Source of the DNA: Bacillota bacterium | GTDB lineage: Bacteria; Bacillota; Clostridia; Christensenellales; Borkfalkiaceae | Assembly: GCA_003343765.1 (NCBI GenBank) | Contig: QAKO01000108.1 | Location: 1 to 5,478, forward strand | Direction of reading: 5' to 3' | DNA: 5,478 nt | Part shown: piece after piece, positions 1 to 5,478 of the stretch | How positions within the stretch are numbered: the first letter of the stretch is position 1 | Layout: the number at the start of each line of letters is the position of its first letter | The notes under the pieces: model-generated | What the model saw: only the letters and a program-made list of their open reading frames with translations | What the model was told of the DNA's origin: nothing | The model's database searches: none | Program-made: the position numbers and the translations under genes

Positions 1-3000
1 GGCGGCGGCGTTGCGTTCAACGAAGAGGAATTGCGCAGCATATCGCATAACGGTCTGATGCTTTCGCCGATCACGCAGGTGCTTGTCGAAAAATACATTT
101 ACGGTTGGAAAGAGATCGAGTTTGAAGTACTGCGCGACGGGAACGGAAACGTTCTGACGGTCTGCTCGATGGAAAACTTTGACCCTGTGGGTATTCATAC
201 GGGCGATTCCATCGTTGTGGCGCCTTGCCAGACTCTTTCGGACAAAGAATACCAGATGCTCCGTACGGCGTCTTTGAAAATTATTACGGAACTGGGGATC
301 GAGGGCGGCTGCAACTGTCAGTTTGCGTTGAATCCCGATTCATTTGAATATTCGGTCATCGAAGTGAACCCGCGTGTTTCGCGTTCGTCAGCACTCGCGT
401 CCAAGGCGACGGGGTATCCGATCGCAAAGGTTGCGACGAAGATCGCGCTCGGCTATACGTTGGACGAGATCCGCAACGATGTGACGGGCAAGACGTATGC
501 TTGCTTCGAGCCTGCTCTTGACTATGTGGTGGTCAAACTTCCGAAATGGCCGTTCGACAAATTCCTGTATGCAAAGCGCGAGCTCGGCACGCGCATGAAA
601 GCGACGGGCGAGGTCATGGCGATCGGCACTTCCTTTGAAATGGCGATCATGAAGGCGGTCCGCGGTGCGGAAATTTCGCTCTCGTCTTTGAACCTCAACA
701 AATACGAAGGGAAAGATCTTCGTGAAGAGCTGAAAAAACTTTCCGATGAGCGCCTGTTCACGGTATTTGCGGCGATCAAGGCGGGCATTTCTCTGGACGA
801 AATTTTTGAGATTACCAAAATTGACCGCTGGTTCCTCAACAAATTGAAAAATCTTGTTGATTTTGAAAACCGTTTAAAGACGGAAAAGCTGACGCGCGAC
901 TTGTATGACGAAGGCAAACGGCTGGGGTATCCCGACAAAGAGCTGGAAAAGATATCGGGACAGAAGATCCCGTATCACAGGAAGGCGGTTTACAAAATGG
1001 TGGATACCTGTGCGGCAGAATTTTCAGCGGAAACGCCGTATTTCTATTCGACTTATGACGAATACGCACACGACGAAGCGACGCCTTTTATCAAGGAAAG
1101 CACGAAAAAGCGTATCATCGTTATCGGGTCCGGCCCGATCCGAATCGGTCAGGGTATTGAATTTGACTATTCGTCGGTGCATTGTGTATGGGCGCTTAAA
1201 CAGCTCGGGTATGAAGTGATCATCATCAATAACAACCCCGAAACGGTTTCCACCGACTTCGACACGGCGGACAGATTGTATTTTGAATCTCTGACGCCCG
1301 AAGATGTGCAGAATGTCATCGATAAAGAAAAGCCGTACGGTGTGGTGATCACGTTCGGCGGACAGACGGCGATCAAGCTGTGCAATTATCTGGATAAAAA
1401 AGGCGTGCGCATTCTGGGAACGAGTGCGGACAGCGTAGATATGGCGGAAGACAGGGAACGCTTTGACGAGCTTCTGGAGCAGTTCGGTATCAGCCGTCCG
1501 AAGGGACTGACGGTCATGACGAAAGAAGAAGCGCTTGCGGCAGCGGACAAACTCGGTTATCCTGTGCTTTTGCGCCCGTCCTATGTCATCGGCGGACAGA
1601 ATATGACGATCGCGTTTACGGAAAGCGATATTTCGCGGTATATGGACGTCATTCTTGCGCAGCACATTGAAAACCCTGTTCTTTGCGATAAATATCTGAT
1701 GGGGCAGGAACTGGAAGTAGACGTCATCAGCGACGGTAAGGATGTTTTGATCCCCGGCATTATGCAGCACATTGAGCGTGCGGGTGTTCACAGCGGCGAC
1801 TCGATCGCGGTTTATCCTCCGTATAATCTGAGCGACATCATGCTGGATAAGATCATCGAATGCTCGACGCAGCTGGCGTTGTCGCTGAAAACGAAGGGAC
1901 TCATCAACATACAGTTCCTTGTTTATCACAATGAACTGTACGTTATCGAAGTGAATCCGCGTGCATCGCGTACGATCCCTTATATCTCGAAAGTTACGGG
2001 CGTGCCGATGGTGGAGCTTGCCACAAAGATCATGGTGGGGGCGCACCTGAAAAAACTGGGTTATGGCACGGGTCTTTATAAGAGTTCGCCGTATGTGGCG
2101 GTAAAAGTGCCTGTGTTCTCCTTTGAAAAGCTGAACGACGTGAACTCGCAGCTCGGACCGGAAATGAAATCGACGGGCGAAGTGCTGGGAATCGGTAAGA
2201 CGATCGAAGAAGCGCTGTTCAAAGGGCTTGTGTCGGCAGGGTTTAAGCTTTGCCATCCGAGCAAACAGCGCGACGTGGGTGTCTATTTCACCATTAACGA
2301 CCAGGATAAATTTGAAATTCTCGGACTTGCCAAGAAATTCAGCGATCTGGGGCTGACGATCTATGCGACGAAGGGAACGGCGGAGACGATCCGCACGCTC
2401 GGGATCGACGTGCATACGGTGGACAGGCTCTCGCAGAGCGAAGATATCTACCGCCTGATGGACGACGGCAAGATCGATTATATCGTGTATACGGGCAAGA
2501 CGGATATGGATTCCATCAATGACTATATCCGTATGCATCATCATGCGATCCTGCTGGGGATCACGACGCTTACGTCTTTGGATACGGCAAACGCGCTGGC
2601 GGACATCATAGCGAGCCGTTTCAATGAAGATAATACGGAGCTTGTAGACATCAATCATCTGCGCACGGAACGGACAAAGCTGAAGTTTGTCAAGATGCAG
2701 AGCTGCGGAAACGACTATATTTTCTTTGACAATATGGACGGCAAGATCACTTGCCCCGAATCTCTTGCGATCAACTTTGTCGATCGGCATTTCGGGGTCG
2801 GCGGTGACGGTATCACGCTGATCGAAAAATCGGATATCGCGGATGCGAAGATGCGCATATTCAATAAAGACGGCAGTGAAGGAGCTATGGCGGGTAACTC
2901 GATCCGCTGTGTGGCGAAATATCTGTTCGATAACGGCATTGTAAAAAATAAGCATATGACCATCGAAACGCTGAGCGGCGTGCGCGAAATGACATTGTTT

Positions 3001-3516
3001 ACCTTCAACGGGAAAGTCAGCTCCGTGAGCGTGAATATGGGCAAAGCTGTGCTGGAAGGCAAGAAAATTCCTTCGACCCTTGAGGGCGATAAGATCGTAA
3101 ACAGAGAGATCACGGTCGGGGATAAAAATTACAATGTGACATTGGTCAACGTCGGAAATCCGCACTGCGTGGTGTTCTGCGATAAGGTCGATGCCGTGGA
3201 TGTAGCGAACGTCGGGCCGTTGTTTGAATATGCGAAGTATTTCCCGCAGAGAGTGAACGTGGAATTCGTGCGTGTCGTAAACGATAAGACGCTGAAAATG
3301 CGCGTATGGGAGCGGGGCAACGGCGAAACTCTGGCGTGCGGTACGGGTGCGGCGGCTTCGGTCGTGGCGGCTGTGCTGGGCGGATATTGCAAGACGGACG
3401 AAGATATCACGGTCAAGGTACGCGGCGGCGATCTGATTGTAAGGTATTCATCGGACGGCAACGTAACTTTGACGGGCAACGCAAAACAGGTCTTTGAAGG
3501 TACGGTAGAATTTTAA
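1..3516 (+). CDS. carB-dapF: Carbamoyl-phosphate synthase large subunit fused to diaminopimelate epimerase (5' end outside window)
   Basis: The frame is open from base 1, so the gene starts upstream; by alignment from memory with E. coli CarB about 175 residues are missing, giving a full protein near 1350 residues (CarB about 1075 plus DapF about 275). Residues here are counted from base 1. CarB part: end of the first ATP-grasp domain (GWKE near 35, GIHTGDS near 64, VIEVNPRVSRSS at 119-130), oligomerisation domain about 230-365, second synthetase half beginning at IVIGSGPIRIGQG (about 373), second ATP-grasp signature VIEVNPRASRT (about 648), and an MGS-like allosteric domain about 758-870 ending in TSLDTANAL. 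CarB uses ammonia delivered by CarA, bicarbonate and two ATP to make carbamoyl phosphate for pyrimidines and arginine in the cytosol. After a short tail (LVDINHLRTER) the frame runs directly into DapF from residue 893. No stop or frame change separates them. What is odd: the fusion, and a missing catalytic cysteine in DapF (separate entries). Confidence 0.96.
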   Translation, partial: GGGVAFNEEELRSISHNGLMLSPITQVLVEKYIYGWKEIEFEVLRDGNGNVLTVCSMENFDPVGIHTGDSIVVAPCQTLSDKEYQMLRTASLKIITELGIEGGCNCQFALNPDSFEYSVIEVNPRVSRSSALASKATGYPIAKVATKIALGYTLDEIRNDVTGKTYACFEPALDYVVVKLPKWPFDKFLYAKRELGTRMKATGEVMAIGTSFEMAIMKAVRGAEISLSSLNLNKYEGKDLREELKKLSDERLFTVFAAIKAGISLDEIFEITKIDRWFLNKLKNLVDFENRLKTEKLTRDLYDEGKRLGYPDKELEKISGQKIPYHRKAVYKMVDTCAAEFSAETPYFYSTYDEYAHDEATPFIKESTKKRIIVIGSGPIRIGQGIEFDYSSVHCVWALKQLGYEVIIINNNPETVSTDFDTADRLYFESLTPEDVQNVIDKEKPYGVVITFGGQTAIKLCNYLDKKGVRILGTSADSVDMAEDRERFDELLEQFGISRPKGLTVMTKEEALAAADKLGYPVLLRPSYVIGGQNMTIAFTESDISRYMDVILAQHIENPVLCDKYLMGQELEVDVISDGKDVLIPGIMQHIERAGVHSGDSIAVYPPYNLSDIMLDKIIECSTQLALSLKTKGLINIQFLVYHNELYVIEVNPRASRTIPYISKVTGVPMVELATKIMVGAHLKKLGYGTGLYKSSPYVAVKVPVFSFEKLNDVNSQLGPEMKSTGEVLGIGKTIEEALFKGLVSAGFKLCHPSKQRDVGVYFTINDQDKFEILGLAKKFSDLGLTIYATKGTAETIRTLGIDVHTVDRLSQSEDIYRLMDDGKIDYIVYTGKTDMDSINDYIRMHHHAILLGITTLTSLDTANALADIIASRFNEDNTELVDINHLRTERTKLKFVKMQSCGNDYIFFDNMDGKITCPESLAINFVDRHFGVGGDGITLIEKSDIADAKMRIFNKDGSEGAMAGNSIRCVAKYLFDNGIVKNKHMTIETLSGVREMTLFTFNGKVSSVSVNMGKAVLEGKKIPSTLEGDKIVNREITVGDKNYNVTLVNVGNPHCVVFCDKVDAVDVANVGPLFEYAKYFPQRVNVEFVRVVNDKTLKMRVWERGNGETLACGTGAAASVVAAVLGGYCKTDEDITVKVRGGDLIVRYSSDGNVTLTGNAKQVFEGTVEF
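2272..2616 (+). other. MGS-like allosteric domain of CarB
   Basis: This is the C-terminal regulatory domain of the CarB half, running from DVGVYFTINDQDK to the TSLDTANAL signature. In E. coli this domain binds UMP, IMP and ornithine. Preserved here are the ATKGT segment (matching the Thr-rich phosphate-binding stretch around E. coli Thr974 and Thr977) and TSLDTANAL. The stretch between them differs from the usual pattern: where many bacterial CarBs have a G-R-x4-D-x3-IRR element, this protein reads TGKTDMDSINDYIRMHHHAI. The fold is probably kept, but effector choice cannot be predicted from the sequence. Confidence 0.75.
2667..2682 (+). promoter_or_regulatory. Possible relic or weak internal start for free DapF (GGAACGGA upstream of CTG)
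   Basis: Inside the fusion reading frame the codon CTG at 2680-2682 is followed by codons for KFVKM, which is where a free DapF begins (usually M-KF-x-KM). The purine-rich GGAACGGA at 2667-2674 lies 5 nt upstream of that CTG, a plausible Shine-Dalgarno distance. No ATG, GTG or TTG occurs in frame near the expected DapF start. The first is ATG 2695, which would cut into the first strand and has no ribosome binding site. This may be the scar of an ancestral dapF start changed by one base (ATG to CTG), or a weak CUG start. The sequence alone cannot decide. Confidence 0.35.
2680..3516 (+). other. dapF: DapF (diaminopimelate epimerase) domain of the fusion protein
   Basis: This is a full-length DapF domain of about 278 residues. 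It normally interconverts LL- and meso-diaminopimelate, the step feeding peptidoglycan and lysine synthesis. Motifs seen in order: KFVKMQSCGNDY (the Asn matching E. coli Asn11), DRHFGVGGDG, RIFNKDGSEG (Asn64), MAGNSIRC (position of the first catalytic Cys, here Ala at 2890-2892), VNMG, GNPHCVVF (Asn157), PQRVNVEF (Asn190), VWERGNGETLACGTGA (second catalytic Cys, E. coli Cys217, at 3337-3339) and a C-terminal LTGNAKQVFEGTVEF. Substrate-binding positions are kept and both lobes are present, so it does not look like a decaying remnant. The only striking departure is Ala for Cys73. The family uses the two cysteines as an acid-base pair, so true epimerase activity is uncertain. The domain follows CarB with no linker beyond about ten residues. 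Confidence 0.93.
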
Positions 3517-3521
3517 TCGGC

Positions 3522-3528
3522 GGGGGAA
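3522..3528 (+). promoter_or_regulatory. Ribosome binding site of the membrane protein gene
   Basis: The G-rich run GGGGGAA lies 5 nt (counted from the last G) before the ATG at 3532, within the 15-bp gap after the carB-dapF stop. It is the clearest Shine-Dalgarno site in the window and fixes the start of the downstream gene. The gap is too short for a terminator, and none is seen, so read-through from carB-dapF is expected. Confidence 0.75.
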
Positions 3529-3531
3529 TTC

Positions 3532-4146
3532 ATGCAGGAAGTATTTTACGAAGAGAGTGTCAGTATACACAATGAGAAGTCGGCGAAATTCCGTTATACG
3601 CTTTTTACGGTTTTCGGGTGGCTGTGTATCGTGTCCATGCTGTTTTCGCTTTTGAATATCTGGGGACTGTTTTATACGCCGATCGATCCGGATCAGGGGA
3701 TCGACGTGAAATCGGTGCTGATCGGCATGATCCCTTGGGCAATCATGCTTGTGCTTTCGATCGTCGGCGCGGTGTTGTTTTTCAAGAAGCGTCACAGTTT
3801 TTATCTGAGTTACGATTATACGTTTATCTCCGGAGAATTGCGGCTGAGCAAAGTATTTCACGGAAGAAAGCGTAAGCTTTTGTACCGTCTGAGCGATGAT
3901 AAACTGGTGAAGATCGGAAGAGTCGGGTCGGAATCGTATAAAAAGCTGAAAGCATCTCCCGATATGAAGGAAGACATTCTTACGCCGAATGAAGAGGCGG
4001 CGGAAGACAAAGAATTTTACTATATTCAGGCGGTGACGAATGTCGGAAAGCGTATTCTGGTGTTGGAATGCCGTCAGGAGCTTTTGGCGACGATCCTGCG
4101 TTATACGCGCAAAAATCTTTTGGAATCGGAATTTAACAGAAAATGA
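3532..4146 (+). CDS. Two-TM membrane protein of unknown function, DUF6106-like
   Basis: The product has 204 residues and its function is unknown. A polar N-terminus of about 20 residues is followed by two hydrophobic segments, about 22-47 (rich in F, L, W, I) and 61-84, joined by a short acidic loop (PIDPDQGIDVK). The second segment ends in KKRH, which by the positive-inside rule puts both ends in the cytoplasm. The rest, about 90-204, is a soluble domain: YDYTFISGELRLSKVF, a basic patch GRKRK (111-115), an acidic stretch (EEAAEDKE, 154-161), then YYIQAVTNVGKRILVLEC and a helical basic C-terminus. The layout and the Y-x-Y-x-F-I-x-GEL element recall DUF6106 proteins of Clostridia, recognised from memory only. 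There is no signal peptide and no catalytic motif. The start is set by GGGGGAA upstream, and the stop overlaps the desulfurase start by 4 bp (ATGA), implying translational coupling. I would not assign a role in sulfur transfer from position alone. Confidence 0.85.
   Translation: MQEVFYEESVSIHNEKSAKFRYTLFTVFGWLCIVSMLFSLLNIWGLFYTPIDPDQGIDVKSVLIGMIPWAIMLVLSIVGAVLFFKKRHSFYLSYDYTFISGELRLSKVFHGRKRKLLYRLSDDKLVKIGRVGSESYKKLKASPDMKEDILTPNEEAAEDKEFYYIQAVTNVGKRILVLECRQELLATILRYTRKNLLESEFNRK
4143..4146 (+). other. ATGA stop/start overlap
   Basis: The TGA stop of the membrane protein gene (4144-4146) and the ATG start of the cysteine desulfurase gene (4143-4145) share these four bases. No good Shine-Dalgarno site precedes this ATG (the nearest is a weak GGA about 12 nt away). 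Translation of the desulfurase therefore probably depends on ribosomes ending the upstream gene. Confidence 0.8.
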
Positions 4147-5267
4147 TCTATTTGGATAACGCCGCGACTACCGTCCCCGATGAGGGGGCGGTAAATGCGG
4201 CACTGGCATATTTAAAGCCGTACGGGTGTCTGAATCCGTCGGCGCTGTACAGGGCAGGATTTGAGGCGCACAAAGCGATCGACGAAGCGCGGCGTGTCCT
4301 GCTCTCGTTTGTTGCGCCGCAAGGCGGGTATGAGCTTGTTTTTACCGGATCGGGGAGTGAGGCGGACAATCAGGCGATATTTTCATCGGCGAAGCGCGGA
4401 AACTTTGTTACTACGTCGGGGGAACACGCGGCGATTTATAACAGTGCGAAAGAACTGGAAAAGCGCGGAGTAGAAGTGCGGTTTGCGCCGTTGAACAGCG
4501 ACGGCAGTGTAAATGCGGAAGCGCTTTTAAAACTTGTGGATGACAAGACGTCTTTGGTTTCTGTCATACACGTAAACAATGAAACGGGTGCGGTCAACGA
4601 TATTGCCGCGTTGGCGGCGCGGGTGAAAAAAACTAATGCAGGCACGATTTTTCATAGCGATGGGGTGCAGGCATTCGGAAAGATCCCGTTCGCGCTGACC
4701 AAAGATATAGATTTGTACACGGTGAGCGCGCATAAGATCGGCGGCATACGCGGTGCGGCGGCGCTGATACGGCGGAAGGGTGCAAAACTTTTGCCGTATA
4801 TCTTCGGCGGTGGGCAGGAAAACGGGCTGCGCAGCGGAACGGAGAACACGTTTGCGATCAAACAGTTTGAGTTTGCGGCGCAGAAGAAGTTTGCCTCGCT
4901 GAAAGAAGATTTTTCACGTATTCAGGGCTATAACGGAAAGTTGCGGCAGGGGTTAGACTCGTCAATCTTTGAAATTTTGTCGGCGGAAAACGCTTCACCG
5001 TATATTCTGAGTGTTTCGGCGAAAGGACTGCGCGGCGAAGTCCTGTTGCATATGCTGGATGATGCAGGTTTGATGGTCGGGACGGGTTCGGCGTGTTCTT
5101 CAAAGAGCAGGTTCAGCCGTGTCATAATGGCCTGCGGCTTGGATGAAAAACGTGCAGACGGCGTATTGCGCCTGTCATTTGCGTCATCCACGACAGAGGA
5201 TGAAGTTGATAGTGCGATTGAAATTTTGAATAAGACTGCGGCGGCATTGGCGGAGAGAACGAGATAA
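4143..5267 (+). CDS. Cysteine desulfurase, NifS/IscS type (PLP-dependent)
   Basis: A complete enzyme of 374 residues, within the usual 370-400 range. It converts L-cysteine to alanine, leaving a persulfide on its own cysteine for transfer to an acceptor. Visible motifs: YLDNAATT at 3-10, NPSALY at 31-36, GSGSEADNQAI at 69-79, the PLP-stacking His95 in GEHAA, VNNETG at 144-149 (Asn146), HSDGVQAFGK at 171-180 (Asp173 and Gln176 contact PLP), SAHK at 195-198 with Lys198 as Schiff-base lysine, GGGQENGLRSGTEN at 222-235, and the catalytic Cys318 in GTGSACSS. The active-site loop reads SACSSKSRFSRV, so the EPS element of E. coli IscS is not kept. It is encoded directly before thiI, as in the nifZ-thiI pair of Bacillus, so sulfur donation to ThiI is the likely main job; supply to Fe-S clusters or other thiolation cannot be excluded. 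No scaffold (IscU/SufU) gene is seen. Confidence 0.95.
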   Translation: MIYLDNAATTVPDEGAVNAALAYLKPYGCLNPSALYRAGFEAHKAIDEARRVLLSFVAPQGGYELVFTGSGSEADNQAIFSSAKRGNFVTTSGEHAAIYNSAKELEKRGVEVRFAPLNSDGSVNAEALLKLVDDKTSLVSVIHVNNETGAVNDIAALAARVKKTNAGTIFHSDGVQAFGKIPFALTKDIDLYTVSAHKIGGIRGAAALIRRKGAKLLPYIFGGGQENGLRSGTENTFAIKQFEFAAQKKFASLKEDFSRIQGYNGKLRQGLDSSIFEILSAENASPYILSVSAKGLRGEVLLHMLDDAGLMVGTGSACSSKSRFSRVIMACGLDEKRADGVLRLSFASSTTEDEVDSAIEILNKTAAALAERTR

Positions 5268-5269
5268 AC

Positions 5270-5478
5270 ATGGAAAAAGTAGTTATTGTTCGTTATTGTG
5301 AAATTCATTTAAAGGGAAAGAATCGCGGATATTTTGAAAAAGTCTTTATGAACAATCTTGAAAAGGCTTTGACGGGGATCCGCCATGAAATGCATAAGCC
5401 GAGCGGCAGATATGTTGTTGAAAACTTTGACGAAGGGCGTGCGGAGGAGATTGTGGAGCGCCTGCGCAAGGTGTTCGG
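5270..5478 (+). CDS. thiI: tRNA 4-thiouridine synthase ThiI, N-terminal fragment (3' end outside window)
   Basis: Only the first 69 codons are inside the window. The translation begins MEKVVIVRYCEIHLKGKNR and continues with YFEKVFMNNLEKAL, then KPSGRYVVENFD. This matches the N-terminal ferredoxin-like domain of ThiI (usual pattern VRYGEIxLKGKNRxxFE), which precedes the THUMP tRNA-binding and PP-loop ATPase domains. ThiI adenylates U8 of tRNA and replaces its oxygen with sulfur; in some bacteria it also helps make the thiamine thiazole. Cys10 stands where the common pattern has Gly. The ATG is 2 bp after the desulfurase stop. The nearest Shine-Dalgarno-like GGAG is at 5252-5255, about 14 nt upstream and not ideal, so coupling to the desulfurase gene is likely. 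Whether the protein carries a C-terminal rhodanese domain, as in E. coli, lies beyond the window; with a dedicated upstream desulfurase the shorter Bacillus-type form is expected. Confidence 0.9.
   Translation, partial: MEKVVIVRYCEIHLKGKNRGYFEKVFMNNLEKALTGIRHEMHKPSGRYVVENFDEGRAEEIVERLRKVF

Noticed and set aside
31..33. TTG as a possible start of the carB frame.
   Set aside because: The ten codons upstream are open and encode GGGVAFNEEE, which is conserved CarB sequence. The gene simply continues beyond the left edge of the window.
600..2230. Similar segments such as ACGGGCGAGGTCATGG (about 603) and ACGGGCGAAGTGCTGG (about 2174), looking like a direct repeat.
   Set aside because: These are the matching parts of the two homologous halves of CarB (GEVMAIG and GEVLGIG), an ancient internal duplication typical of the whole family.
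1024..3165. A 713-codon open frame on the minus strand, antisense to carB-dapF.
   Set aside because: Its product is a low-information protein rich in Arg, His, Ile and Phe, with no recognisable motif, and it lies opposite a strongly conserved CarB/DapF frame. Long antisense frames arise from the codon bias of the real gene. No ribosome binding site or operon context supports it.
3517..3531. Possible terminator or promoter between carB-dapF and the membrane protein gene.
   Set aside because: The gap is only 15 bp and holds a ribosome binding site. There is no inverted repeat or T-run, and no room for -35/-10 elements outside coding sequence.
3911..3922. A 12-base perfect match to the start of the Illumina TruSeq adapter (AGATCGGAAGAG).
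   Set aside because: The next bases (TCGGG) differ from the known adapters, and the stretch encodes KIGRV in frame within an intact gene. It is most likely coincidence, although adapter trimming could cause a local dip in read coverage.
4148..5308. Several minus-strand open frames of 68-126 codons opposite the desulfurase gene.
   Set aside because: All overlap well-conserved cysteine desulfurase sequence, have no family motifs and are not preceded by convincing ribosome binding sites.

Overview
The window reads as a tightly packed stretch of a Bacillota (Clostridia-like) chromosome. Roughly half the bases are G+C, all real genes lie on the + strand, and there are no RNA genes, mobile elements, CRISPR arrays or terminators. 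The assignment rests on Gram-positive-type CarB and DapF sequences, a strong G-rich ribosome binding site, and a cysteine desulfurase followed directly by thiI, an arrangement known from Firmicutes. An uncultured gut-type Clostridia lineage would fit, but that is an inference.

Layout: (1) 1-3516, one open reading frame, cut off at its 5' end by the window. It encodes the large subunit of carbamoyl-phosphate synthase (CarB) from about residue 177 to its end, followed almost without linker by a complete diaminopimelate epimerase (DapF). (2) 3532-4146, a small protein with two predicted membrane segments and a cytoplasmic tail, of unknown function, resembling the DUF6106 type of clostridial protein. 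(3) 4143-5267, a NifS/IscS-type cysteine desulfurase whose start codon overlaps the previous stop (ATGA). (4) 5270 to the window end, the N-terminus of ThiI, the tRNA 4-thiouridine synthase. The gaps are 15 bp, -4 bp and 2 bp, so the four genes probably form one transcript. No stretch above 300 bases lacks a gene.

How the genes fit together: the desulfurase takes sulfur from cysteine and most likely hands it to ThiI for s4U formation in tRNA. The fused first gene links carbamoyl phosphate supply (pyrimidines, arginine) with the last epimerisation before meso-diaminopimelate (peptidoglycan, lysine). The membrane protein has no obvious link to either.

The points most worth a second look all concern the fusion protein. 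First, the CarB-DapF fusion itself. Second, the DapF half keeps its second catalytic cysteine but has alanine where the first should be (AGNS instead of CGNG). Third, a CTG codon preceded by a Shine-Dalgarno-like GGAACGGA sits exactly where a free-standing DapF would start.
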